DNA of 14,123 nt from an uncultured Bacilli bacterium (GCA_947598455.1 CANQFI010000036.1:1-14123); one strand, 5' to 3'. Positions 1-8,965 are shown, numbered from the stretch's first letter. Notes: a model not told the origin generated them from the sequence alone. A program made the numbers and translations.

Positions 1-3000
1 TTACACTTTCACCTTGTTCAAGTTTATCTAATAAAGTCTTAAAGGCATCTGCAGGATGATATTCATTTATTGCTTTACCATTTTTAATAGCACCAAAATC
101 AACTCTTATCGTTTGCGCTTTATTAGTATTTTCACGAGTAGCATATTCATATTCTAAAACTAAAGTTAGTATATCATCTGTTGTAACAACATCTTTAATT
201 CTTGCTCTTGCTGTTGGTAAATCTTTCATTACAATTTCAATAAAATAACTATCTTTATTATTTTTAATATCTAAAACATCTACTTCATCTTTAAGAGATA
301 TTACTTCTTCTCCCTCAATATATTCTTTCTTATATAATGAAATATCTTCAATATTTCTAAATTCAATATTATTTTTATCTAAACTAATTACTTTATCTAA
401 TAAAATAACATCATTATAATGGTTTTCACTATCTGCTAAATCATTATTATCTCTATCATATGTTGCAACTACTTTAACATAATATCTAACTATATCACTA
501 TCTGTATCAAATGTTACTTCATCAGTATAATCTTGATCAATAATAGTTACACCTTGATCATTTAATACTTGAACTTTCGCACTACCAACTATTGCTTTTT
601 CAAAATCATCTAAAGCAAAAGTTAATTTTATTTTATTATCTATAAATTCATATTTATAATCTGTAACTTTAACATAGTCTTTTAATACTTCTATCCTAGC
701 TTTTACTGGTTCACTTAAAGTTACTTTTTTACCATTATTTAATAATAAATCAGTAACTACTAAGTTTTTTACTCCTGATATAGTATAACCATCAACTAAT
801 GTATGATAAGTTTCATTGTCTTTCGTAACCTTATATTCTTTACCAGAAATTACTATACTATCTACTACAAAATCATTATTATTTTCAAGTAATTCAAAAC
901 TAAAATCTATTTTTTCATTTTTTTCATAATAATTATCATTATTATCACTATTAGTTTTAACATTAGTTATATTTAATTTATCATAAACTTCTTTACTATA
1001 TAAACCATATGTTATTCTATAAAATTCTGTATCTTGATAATAATTTTTACCATTTGATGAATCAGTATCTAAATCATAATTACCTTTAAATATTAAGTCT
1101 AAATTTTCATCTTTGGTAATACCTGTAAATGTAACAGTATTCTCCCCATATTGAATATTTTGAGTTTGATTATCTAAAGAAACAGTTCCTGATTCAAAAC
1201 CACCTTTATCATCTTGAACATAGAAACGGAAAGTAACACTACCTTCATCATAATCTTCTTCAATTATTGATAAATCTTTAATAGTAGGTTTGTCTTTTAA
1301 AACATCAACTACTACAGTTTTAGGAATTACTGAATAAAAGTCATTTACTTCTAAATAGTATTGATTAATTGCTAAAGACACTCTATTAGCTTTTAATTCT
1401 AATTTTCCAGAATCTTCTGGAATATTAACTATTACTCTTGATCTATATCCACTAATTTGACTAGCTGGATAATTTAAACCATTAATAGTTACACTAGAAA
1501 CTCTTTGATAATTACCTTTTTTATAAGTATCAACTGCATACTGATTAATACTATCCCCGACATTAACATCAATAACTAATTTATAGTCTTTTTGTCCTTT
1601 ATTAGGATAAATATTATCAATTCTTTCATTTTTATCATTAACTATATAAAAATCATTAATATATATATCATTTTCATGGGTAAATATATTATTTTCCCCA
1701 ATACTTTGATTAGTATATTTATATTTATCAGATAACTCATAATCAGCTAATACTTTAACTGTATAATAACCATCAGTACCTTTACTATAAGATAAAGATA
1801 CTTTAATTGCTGTATTATCATTTAAATGTTTTAAAAATTCTTCTTTATTAACTTCTTTAGTCGCAATTATTTTATTTGTTGAATCAACTAAAGCAACTGT
1901 TAATTTACTAATAGCTCTATTTTGATCTTCTAATTTAAAATCAACATCTATTTCTTTATTACCTTTATCATTATCTAAATTAATATCTATTGCTTTAGGA
2001 GCTTCTCTTAAAACTGTATAAGTTAAGCTATTAGCTTTATAATCTCGATCATTATGAAATAATTTTAAAGTACTTAAATCAACACTATCAAATTTTACAA
2101 CATGTTTACCAGGTTCACTAGCTGCCCCAATTAACTCTATTTCATAGTTATTACCATCTCTTTTAGTAACAACAAATTCTTTAGATTCATTATCATCTAT
2201 TGTAAACATTCCATTTTCAATTATCGCGTTTTTAGTATTTGTACTTGTAAATGATACTATAGGATTTTCTCCTACATAAATAGCATCCGTAATTGCCGTA
2301 TCTGTTAAAGTAAAATTATAATTTTCTGTTAAAACAAAACTATGCGTATAAAGAATTTCATTTTCAAATAAATAAGTATCATCATTCTTATCAGTACCAA
2401 TATTATAAGTACTTACTATTTCAATATTATATTTATTATCTTCAATAAGATCTAAATCTTCTATTATATTAGGACCTACATTATTAATTATAAAAGTTTT
2501 TTCAGGTTCAAGACCATTATATAACGTAACTTTACCACTTATAAAAGCTTCATCTTCATCAATTAAATCAAAACTAATTGTTTTATTATGTTCATCTACA
2601 TCAAAATGATGTACAGAAGGTATATCTTTTAATATTTCTCTTTCAAAAGTCAAATAAGTTCTAATAGTTTTTCCATTACTTAATAAAACTTCCGTAATAG
2701 TAAAATTATGTATTCCATATTTATCAGGAGTTTTAACTTTAACTGTATAAATACCATCATTTAATGTAACACCATAATCTTCGCCATCAATTTTTACTTT
2801 TGTAACTGTAACACCTTTAGGAGTTACTTCAGCTTCAAATTTAAGCGTTATTTCTCCCTTATTAACACTATATTCATTATCTTTATTATATTCAGTTAAA
2901 ACAACACTTGATTTTTCTGTAGCATCAGCAACATTATCTCCAACATCATTAACATCTACTTTACCATCATTATTAGTATCATATTTATCTTTACTAGGTT

Positions 3001-3904
3001 TAGTTGCTGAACTAGATGGTTTCTTATTATTTGGTTTTATATTTGAATTATTATTAAAATTACTATCCAAAGTATTATCTAAAATACTATCTTCATTATC
3101 TTCTGACTTATCTCCTTTAATGTCAATTAAATACTCAATTATTTCTTTTGCATCTTCATAATCTACTTTACCATCATTATTTATATCTTTTTTATCATTA
3201 TTTAATATTAATAAAGTACTAGTTAAAGCAACAAATATAGCTAAAGCTGCACCTGTTAAAATAATTACTTTTTTATCACGTTTTTTTATTATTATAAAAA
3301 TTAAACAACCCAATAATAAGGCAGATACTATAAAAGATCCAATAATTATTGGTTGATTATTAAATACTTTAATCGTCTTTTCTTCTGTATCATTGTATTC
3401 TATTTGTTCATTATTAGGAATGGCTTCTCCTTCTTGAGCATCACGTGTTACTAATATTTGAGCATTTGCTTTTTCATACTCTATTTTACTATCACCATCA
3501 GAAAAAGAAATGTTCGTTAATGTAACATTAGTATCTCCAACATTAGCATCATCTTTTACTTTCAAATGAATTTTAAATATTTCATTTTCTATTTCACCAG
3601 ATTTAATAATAACACCAAATTTATTATTTTCTTCATTAAATACTACTTCAACATTATCTATTAAAGAATCAAAATTATCTGAATCTATTTTATAAAATAC
3701 ATTCTCATCATAATTTAATGTTGCTATCATTGCATATGCTTTTAAATCATCAGGTACTACAACACTTACAACAACTTCATCGCCAATAGTTAAATCATTT
3801 TTATCTACTTTTAATACTACACCATCTTTAGCAGATACCACCAATGGAAATAAAAGAATCAATAAAAATATAGATATAAAATATTTTAATTTTTTAAACA
3901 ACAT
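1..3904 (-). CDS. Giant surface protein C, partial (N-terminal 1301 residues): cohesin-like domain, membrane hairpin, dockerin loops, ZmpA/M26-like repeats
   Basis: The frame is open from the ATG at 3904 to base 2 with no stop, so the C-terminus lies beyond the window. GGGGAG six bases upstream supports the start. Seen in order: signal peptide to about residue 25 (VSA/K); cohesin-like beta domain about 28-152 (LNYDENVF, then LKVKDDANVGDT); two hydrophobic helices about 185-206 and 212-234 separated by KKRDKK, forming an out-in-out hairpin; dockerin/EF-hand type loops DINNDGKVDYED (240-251) and DTNNDGKVDVND (309-320); then about 950 residues of Ig-like repeats with units beginning ILKD/VLRE/VLKD/VLKD at 424, 631, 868 and 1073; and a segment with SLYKKE after residue 1179. 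An N-terminal membrane hairpin followed by long repeats is the layout of streptococcal M26 (IgA1 protease/Zmp) proteases, and the repeat style resembles proteins annotated as ZmpA/ZmpB/ZmpC-related. No HExxH is seen inside the window, so a metalloprotease domain is only an inference. It could instead be a non-catalytic adhesin or scaffold. Confidence 0.9.
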   Translation of the reverse strand, partial: MLFKKLKYFISIFLLILLFPLVVSAKDGVVLKVDKNDLTIGDEVVVSVVVPDDLKAYAMIATLNYDENVFYKIDSDNFDSLIDNVEVVFNEENNKFGVIIKSGEIENEIFKIHLKVKDDANVGDTNVTLTNISFSDGDSKIEYEKANAQILVTRDAQEGEAIPNNEQIEYNDTEEKTIKVFNNQPIIIGSFIVSALLLGCLIFIIIKKRDKKVIILTGAALAIFVALTSTLLILNNDKKDINNDGKVDYEDAKEIIEYLIDIKGDKSEDNEDSILDNTLDSNFNNNSNIKPNNKKPSSSATKPSKDKYDTNNDGKVDVNDVGDNVADATEKSSVVLTEYNKDNEYSVNKGEITLKFEAEVTPKGVTVTKVKIDGEDYGVTLNDGIYTVKVKTPDKYGIHNFTITEVLLSNGKTIRTYLTFEREILKDIPSVHHFDVDEHNKTISFDLIDEDEAFISGKVTLYNGLEPEKTFIINNVGPNIIEDLDLIEDNKYNIEIVSTYNIGTDKNDDTYLFENEILYTHSFVLTENYNFTLTDTAITDAIYVGENPIVSFTSTNTKNAIIENGMFTIDDNESKEFVVTKRDGNNYEIELIGAASEPGKHVVKFDSVDLSTLKLFHNDRDYKANSLTYTVLREAPKAIDINLDNDKGNKEIDVDFKLEDQNRAISKLTVALVDSTNKIIATKEVNKEEFLKHLNDNTAIKVSLSYSKGTDGYYTVKVLADYELSDKYKYTNQSIGENNIFTHENDIYINDFYIVNDKNERIDNIYPNKGQKDYKLVIDVNVGDSINQYAVDTYKKGNYQRVSSVTINGLNYPASQISGYRSRVIVNIPEDSGKLELKANRVSLAINQYYLEVNDFYSVIPKTVVVDVLKDKPTIKDLSIIEEDYDEGSVTFRFYVQDDKGGFESGTVSLDNQTQNIQYGENTVTFTGITKDENLDLIFKGNYDLDTDSSNGKNYYQDTEFYRITYGLYSKEVYDKLNITNVKTNSDNNDNYYEKNEKIDFSFELLENNNDFVVDSIVISGKEYKVTKDNETYHTLVDGYTISGVKNLVVTDLLLNNGKKVTLSEPVKARIEVLKDYVKVTDYKYEFIDNKIKLTFALDDFEKAIVGSAKVQVLNDQGVTIIDQDYTDEVTFDTDSDIVRYYVKVVATYDRDNNDLADSENHYNDVILLDKVISLDKNNIEFRNIEDISLYKKEYIEGEEVISLKDEVDVLDIKNNKDSYFIEIVMKDLPTARARIKDVVTTDDILTLVLEYEYATRENTNKAQTIRVDFGAIKNGKAINEYHPADAFKTLLDKLEQGESV
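400..2635 (-). repeat. Four diverged protein repeat units inside gene C
   Basis: Each unit begins with ILKD, VLRE, VLKD or VLKD (coding positions ending 2624, 2003, 1292 and 677), giving spacings of 207, 237 and 205 residues. Each continues with a beta-rich segment (an L-x-D or acidic turn, then GKV/GTV-type strands), usually a YxxxxD-type turn, then a second domain ending in an N-G-K turn such as LLNNGKKV. The match is at protein level only. The units probably form a long rod of paired Ig-like domains lifting a distal domain off the cell. Confidence 0.65.
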
Positions 3905-3910
3905 ACAACT

Positions 3911-3916
3911 CTCCCC
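3911..3916 (-). promoter_or_regulatory. Ribosome binding site of gene C
   Basis: GGGGAG lies six bases before the ATG at 3904. Together with the signal peptide that follows, it fixes the start of the partial gene C. Confidence 0.8.
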
Positions 3917-3932
3917 ATTCAAAGATTCAAAG
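3917..3932. repeat. Tandem 8-bp direct repeat in the gene C leader
   Basis: ATTCAAAG occurs twice back to back, perfectly. It lies in the untranslated leader of gene C and touches the Shine-Dalgarno site. Gain or loss of a copy would change leader length without changing Shine-Dalgarno to ATG spacing. Confidence 0.7.
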
Positions 3933-3954
3933 CCCAATAACCATAATGAATTTT

Positions 3955-3974
3955 TATGCTTATATACTAGCATA
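3955..3974. repeat. Short inverted repeat over the gene C -10 and start region
   Basis: TATGCT (3955-3960) and AGCATA (3969-3974) are perfect reverse complements separated by 8 bases. The element covers the predicted -10 and probable transcription start of gene C, where a repressor operator could sit. Arms this short occur by chance in AT-rich DNA, and no cognate regulator is in the window. Confidence 0.3.
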
Positions 3975-3992
3975 TAATGTAATTTTTTTCAA
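3964..3992 (-). promoter_or_regulatory. Predicted extended -10 promoter of gene C
   Basis: On the minus strand TTGAAA (3992-3987), a 17-base spacer ending in TGC, and TAGTAT (3969-3964) make a promoter with an extended -10. It begins right after the gene B terminator, and the leader would be about 53 bases. This is the best-formed promoter of the three. Confidence 0.6.
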
Positions 3993-3995
3993 ATT

Positions 3996-4017
3996 AAAAG
4001 GCTATTACTAGCCTTTT
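3996..4017 (-). terminator. Intrinsic terminator after gene B (possibly bidirectional)
   Basis: A perfect 9-bp stem (AAAAGGCTA / TAGCCTTTT, arms 3996-4004 and 4009-4017) with a 4-base loop directly abuts the TAA stop codon at 4018-4020. For minus-strand transcripts the U-tract is short and lies mainly in the stem's own 3' arm. The opposite strand has a six-T run, so the hairpin could work in both directions. Confidence 0.7.
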
Positions 4018-7000
4018 TTACTTCATTTTAACAAGAAAGACAATTACAACAAGTAAAGCAAGTATTGCAATACCTATTATAACTCCAATAATAGCTTGTT
4101 TATTATTAGTCTTTTCTTCTTTTTCTTCTACTACTTTTTCATCTTCTTGTTCTTTAGTTTCATTTTGTTTATTTTCAAATTCTTGATTATCTATATTTTG
4201 AGAATCTACTTCATTCTCTTCTAATTTTTCTTCATCAGTAGTTTTACTAACTTCTGCTTTATTATCTTCTTTATTAGTAGTTATACTATTAGAAACACTA
4301 GATTCTTTAGTTGAATCAGTAATTGACTCATTAGTCGACCCATTATTTGTTTTATTATCAATTGAACTGCTTTCTTCTTTTTTAGTAGTTTCTGATTCCG
4401 TAGGTATTACTTGCGGTGTTGATTCACTTGGTGTACTTGGTTTATTTTCTGATTCGCTTGGTGTTGGAGTCTCTATATTATTCTTTTCTCTAATAACAAG
4501 TATTTCTGTTTCATATCTTTCATGATTTTCATCACCAAGGAAGATAATTTTAACAATATTCTCTCCTTCTTGTAGTTCCATATCAGCATCAGCCCACTGC
4601 CAATTACCATCTAAATAAATCTGTTCAAGTTTATTAGTACCACTAGAAACTGTCATTTCCGGATGAATCATATTAGTTGGTTTTAATGCTTTATTAATTA
4701 CATAATTAGTAGTTAATGTTCCAGTATAAATACCAGTTCCCTTAATTGTTACTTTATGTTCCCCAGCATTTGTAAAATCACCATCAAATACTATTTCATA
4801 ATCAACATTCTCAGTTAATTCATGACCAGTAACATCATTTTTTATAGCAGTCGTCATTATTTGTGCTTCTGTATCTTTCTTTCTTACTTTAACAGCTACA
4901 TCATGTTTTTGACCATTATAATATAGATCATCGTTTTCAATTACAACTTCATATTCTGCATCAGTTAAAGTAATTGCTTCACCATTTTCAGGTTTAATAA
5001 CTACTTGAATATTACGAGTTGTTATATTTCCATCACTATCAGTAACAGTTATCGTAAAGTGATAAGTACCAGCTTCTTCCCAATTAATATCAGAAGTAAT
5101 AGAAACATTTTCAGAATTAACATCAATATAGTCATCTTCTTCATCTATAATCGTTATATAAGACTTAATTTCATCTATTGATAATAACTCATCACCTAGA
5201 ACTGGCAAAGTATATTCAAAGCTATCTTTTTCCTCTTGAATATTTATAACTGGATGATGACCTTTTTCTTTAACAATCGTTATTTCAACTTCTGTAGCTT
5301 CATAATTTTCTATATCATCATATACCGCAATAGCTTTTGTTTCCCCAACTTCTAATATCGTATCTGGTTCTTTCCAATGCCATCCTTCTGGTAAATCAAC
5401 ATCCCTTAATATATCTTTATCTGCATCAACACAAATACCCTGTGCAACATTTATTTCTGGAGCTTTCGCTTTGGCAATATCAAATTCTAATTCTTTTTCA
5501 CCATCATAAACACCTAAACCAATAAGTTTAATCTTTCCCTTACCAGCCTTAATATTATTTTCATATTTTAAGATATAATGTTCATCTAAAACTAATTCTG
5601 TATCTCCATCTTTAACAGTTACTGAAGGTCTTATTTCATTACCATTATACGTATAACCATTAGTAACATAACTTACATTTAAATCATCAACACTTTTAAA
5701 AGTAGATAATTTATTTTCATATACATTAAACATCGCTGCAGATACATAACCATATGTAGAATCTAAAACTGTAATTCTTATATATTTAGCTCTTACTGGA
5801 GTTATAGGAATATATGCTTTTGAACTAGTATTTTTACTCCATGTAACTTCTGAAGCAGTTTCTGTCCAATGTTCATCATCAAGACTAACTTCGATCTTAA
5901 CTTTTGTAATAATACCTAAATCACTACTTTGACGTGGATAATATTCTAATTTAGAAAATTGAATAGGTTTATTCAAAGCAATATTAATAATTGCATTACT
6001 ATCTCCTTTAGCTGATGACCAATAAGAATTAATACCCATATCAACTAGATATTTTTCATCACCTTCATTTAAACTACTAGATGTCGTAACTTCCTGTCTG
6101 CTAAAAGGAACATATGAATATTCATCATTTTCTATTTTAGGTTTAGTAAAATCTATCATAATATCACTAGGTAGATATGTCTTAGTATAACCATTTCTAA
6201 GAGCAATCATATCATTGCCTTCATCACTAAATACAGGTTCTTCTTCACTAAACTTATGCCAATCTATTTCTACTGAATCATCACCCATAAAAACCGCCAT
6301 TTGTTTTTCATATGTATCAAGTAATGTCCACTCAGCAATATTTTTATCAATATTAGCAAATTTTCTTTCGTTAACATTTTGATACATATCATCAGGTCTT
6401 TTACCTATTGTTAAATCAATAAAGAATAGATTATCTGGATTATTGTGATCATTCCCTATCTTATTAATAACAATATCATTCTCAGCAGTTAATTCATCAA
6501 TTCTATCTCTTAAATCAACTTCTTTAGTACCAGCAGGAAGACTAACCCATACTGTTTCATCACTTACTTTGCCAATTCCTTTTTCTGGATCAGTAATCTC
6601 ATAAGAATAATTCAATGTATATTCATAATTATAAGTAACATCTTTATCTTTAGGTTTTTCAATAAATTTTAAAATACCTGCATCTTCTCCATCAAAAGAG
6701 AACGTTGCAATATCATTATTTTCTTTAATACCTAATAAATATGTTGCAATATCATTAATTACTCCAGATTGTGGATAATCTTTTACTGTTTTTTGTTTTT
6801 CTAAAACCGCTGTTAAAGATTTATTATAAGATATAGTATTATCTATTTTGTAATCAAATATTTTTAATAAGTCATACATAGGTAGTGGAAATTCTTCAAA
6901 ATCTTCCATTATTTTCTTAGCTACTTCAAGGTATTCATCAGAAGTTGTTGTTTCATCTTGTAATATTGTTTGTATTAATCCATACCAAGCATCAACATTA

Positions 7001-8880
7001 TATTTTTGTTCTCCAATAGCTGATTCATATGCTTTTATCTTAGTATTAGTAGTATTTCTTACATCAGCAATTAAATTATAAATAAATGCTTTTCTATAAT
7101 CATCAAAATTATTTAAAGCTCTTTGCGCAACTATAACATATGCTGCATTATTAGTATTAACCCATTTATATGTTTTACTACCCCAATCAAGTAGCATTCT
7201 TTCACCCTTATAAGATCTTGCCCATCCAGCAGCAGCATTATCTATGCCCCATTCTCTTATTTTTTCACCATCTACTTCTTTAACAGTTGAAACAAAGAAA
7301 GCTGCATGACCAGGTTGTGATACTAAACTTGAAGGTACTCCATAAGCCATATTAATATTTGAACCAGTTCCAGCTAGTGAACCACATACTCCATCTTCTT
7401 CCCAAATTGTCCATAAACGTAGTGGAGCATTTTCTCCAGTTTCAATACCGAAATTTTTAAGTCCATATTTATCATTACAACTCATTCCACGTTTATAACC
7501 TAAAGCAGTTTGTGATTTATGTAAGTTTTTAGATTCTGTTACTGCACAATAATTTGAATCTGTTTGATAATATTCAGAGTCCTCATAATTCCATCTAAAT
7601 CCACTATCATAATAAATATAATTATATGGATTTTTATAACCTTCAGCTCCATAAGGAGTCTTACCTTCTTTAGTCATTTGTGTATACCAATTTAACCAAG
7701 GAATTTCTTCATCACTTATACGGTTATTAACTACCCAACGCATTTCTTCTATTTCTAAATCTGTAAAAATATCTTTTTCAAAACTCGTCGAAACATTATC
7801 ATATGTATAACCAGTTGTTAATAATTGTTTTAAAACTTCATATCTTTTTAATGGATAAGAGGGTGTTCTTTCTGGTTTAACATACTTAGTATTAGCTGTT
7901 TGCCAGAAATTAACATCACTACCATAAGCAAGTGAAATAGCCATCATCATCTTCTTATAAGTTTCACCATAAGTATCATCATCTAAATCATTTTTATGAT
8001 TAAAATATAATTCTTCAAATACTGTTAATGCTTGAAGATAATTATTACCTTCAGGTGTTCCACCTAATAAATATTCCTCTAAATTATTTATATCATTAAA
8101 TAACCATTCAAAGAATTGATAATTTCTATCATTTTTAGTAACAAATGCTTGAAGTATTGGATATCCAACTCTTTTAACTAATGTTCTTTGTAGTAATTGT
8201 AATCTTAAATCTTCATTACTTACTATATTAGCATCTGTTTTTTTATTTAAAATAGCATCATATTCATCAACTGTTTTAATCCAATCAACAGTAGGTTGCT
8301 TAGATAAATTATATTTAGTTGAGTCATATATCATTGCATCAAAATATACTGCATGATCACTACTATTATTTCCATTAGGATCAGCAACTAATTTTAACCA
8401 TTTATATCCTTTTATAGAAACTGTAATCTTTTCTGCTTCGCTATTCCCCATTAAGGCATTACTAGATTTTAACAAATGCCAGTCGTTAGTTTCATAGCTA
8501 TTAGCATTAGAAGCATAAATACGGAATATAACATTACCATTATTTCCTCTACTAGCATCTACTCCTACATAACTTGAAAAAGTATCAAAACTAGGATATT
8601 TACTTATATCATATATAATAGTTGAACTGGCATGAGCATATAAAGCATTCATTGAATATGTTCTTTGATTATTAATAATTAAAGATATCATTTCATTAGA
8701 ATCATTTTTATTTTTTTTAAATATTCCATAGCCAACTTTAACTGAAGTCTCCTCAATATCAGCTAAATATTTATAAGAAGTATTAGCTGAAACTAAGTTA
8801 ATGATAATTGATTCATATGGTGCAAAAAATAATGCTACTGCCACCACAATCATTGTAAATTTTTGAAAGATTTTTTTCAT
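4018..8880 (-). CDS. Giant surface protein B, paralogue of A: NPCBM + candidate transglutaminase-like module + discoidin + Ig-like domains, C-terminal membrane anchor
   Basis: This gene encodes 1620 residues from an ATG preceded by AGAGGGAG at a 7-base spacing. Modules seen: signal peptide to about residue 32 (VSA/N); NPCBM-like domain about 38-187 (YAHASST at 81, YVGVD at 104); central module about 198-600 with EEDGVCG (Cys499), QPGHAA (His525) and WGIDN (Asp547/Asn548); helical region to about 720; a beta-rich region to about 910; F5/8 type C domain about 920-1055 (YYPRQ, then VSLDDEHW); a YDG-like Ig module 1068-1138; a module with a GWHW core 1139-1204; a cadherin/DUF5011-like module 1207-1296 (TVTDSDGN); a second YDG-like module 1303-1397; a second W-x-W module 1398-1466; an acidic Ser/Thr-rich stalk; a membrane helix 1595-1617 and a KMK tail. 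Every module has a counterpart in A at the same place. The Cys and His motifs suggest a thiol enzyme (protease, transglutaminase or amidase type). The NPCBM and discoidin domains suggest sugar-bearing targets. No LPXTG or HExxH motif is present. Confidence 0.96.
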   Translation of the reverse strand: MKKIFQKFTMIVVAVALFFAPYESIIINLVSANTSYKYLADIEETSVKVGYGIFKKNKNDSNEMISLIINNQRTYSMNALYAHASSTIIYDISKYPSFDTFSSYVGVDASRGNNGNVIFRIYASNANSYETNDWHLLKSSNALMGNSEAEKITVSIKGYKWLKLVADPNGNNSSDHAVYFDAMIYDSTKYNLSKQPTVDWIKTVDEYDAILNKKTDANIVSNEDLRLQLLQRTLVKRVGYPILQAFVTKNDRNYQFFEWLFNDINNLEEYLLGGTPEGNNYLQALTVFEELYFNHKNDLDDDTYGETYKKMMMAISLAYGSDVNFWQTANTKYVKPERTPSYPLKRYEVLKQLLTTGYTYDNVSTSFEKDIFTDLEIEEMRWVVNNRISDEEIPWLNWYTQMTKEGKTPYGAEGYKNPYNYIYYDSGFRWNYEDSEYYQTDSNYCAVTESKNLHKSQTALGYKRGMSCNDKYGLKNFGIETGENAPLRLWTIWEEDGVCGSLAGTGSNINMAYGVPSSLVSQPGHAAFFVSTVKEVDGEKIREWGIDNAAAGWARSYKGERMLLDWGSKTYKWVNTNNAAYVIVAQRALNNFDDYRKAFIYNLIADVRNTTNTKIKAYESAIGEQKYNVDAWYGLIQTILQDETTTSDEYLEVAKKIMEDFEEFPLPMYDLLKIFDYKIDNTISYNKSLTAVLEKQKTVKDYPQSGVINDIATYLLGIKENNDIATFSFDGEDAGILKFIEKPKDKDVTYNYEYTLNYSYEITDPEKGIGKVSDETVWVSLPAGTKEVDLRDRIDELTAENDIVINKIGNDHNNPDNLFFIDLTIGKRPDDMYQNVNERKFANIDKNIAEWTLLDTYEKQMAVFMGDDSVEIDWHKFSEEEPVFSDEGNDMIALRNGYTKTYLPSDIMIDFTKPKIENDEYSYVPFSRQEVTTSSSLNEGDEKYLVDMGINSYWSSAKGDSNAIINIALNKPIQFSKLEYYPRQSSDLGIITKVKIEVSLDDEHWTETASEVTWSKNTSSKAYIPITPVRAKYIRITVLDSTYGYVSAAMFNVYENKLSTFKSVDDLNVSYVTNGYTYNGNEIRPSVTVKDGDTELVLDEHYILKYENNIKAGKGKIKLIGLGVYDGEKELEFDIAKAKAPEINVAQGICVDADKDILRDVDLPEGWHWKEPDTILEVGETKAIAVYDDIENYEATEVEITIVKEKGHHPVINIQEEKDSFEYTLPVLGDELLSIDEIKSYITIIDEEDDYIDVNSENVSITSDINWEEAGTYHFTITVTDSDGNITTRNIQVVIKPENGEAITLTDAEYEVVIENDDLYYNGQKHDVAVKVRKKDTEAQIMTTAIKNDVTGHELTENVDYEIVFDGDFTNAGEHKVTIKGTGIYTGTLTTNYVINKALKPTNMIHPEMTVSSGTNKLEQIYLDGNWQWADADMELQEGENIVKIIFLGDENHERYETEILVIREKNNIETPTPSESENKPSTPSESTPQVIPTESETTKKEESSSIDNKTNNGSTNESITDSTKESSVSNSITTNKEDNKAEVSKTTDEEKLEENEVDSQNIDNQEFENKQNETKEQEDEKVVEEKEEKTNNKQAIIGVIIGIAILALLVVIVFLVKMK
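4388..4440. repeat. Stalk-coding segment nearly identical to one in gene A (copy 1)
   Basis: These 53 bases differ from bases 9359-9411 at only 6 positions, without gaps. They encode the Pro/Ser/Thr/Glu stalk (PSTPSEST-type) between the Ig modules and the membrane helix of protein B. The globular parts of the two genes are clearly more diverged. Confidence 0.8.
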
Positions 8881-8887
8881 ATAAACA

Positions 8888-8895
8888 CTCCCTCT
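8888..8895 (-). promoter_or_regulatory. Ribosome binding site of gene B
   Basis: AGAGGGAG lies 7 bases before the ATG at 8880 and supports that start. Its GGGAG core is of the same class as the sites of genes A and C. Confidence 0.8.
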
Positions 8896-8965
8896 AATAT
8901 CATATTATTTTTTTATTAATATGTATAATAATAAATAACTATAAACTCTATATCTTTGTGAATTA

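Noticed and set aside
5337..5525. 62-residue open frame on the plus strand
   Set aside because: It lies wholly opposite gene B, has no ribosome site and a low-complexity product; it is a shadow of the real gene.
8711..8718. Eight-base homopolymer in the gene B coding region as a phase-variation tract
   Set aside because: Runs of this length are expected at this base composition, and the frame is intact.
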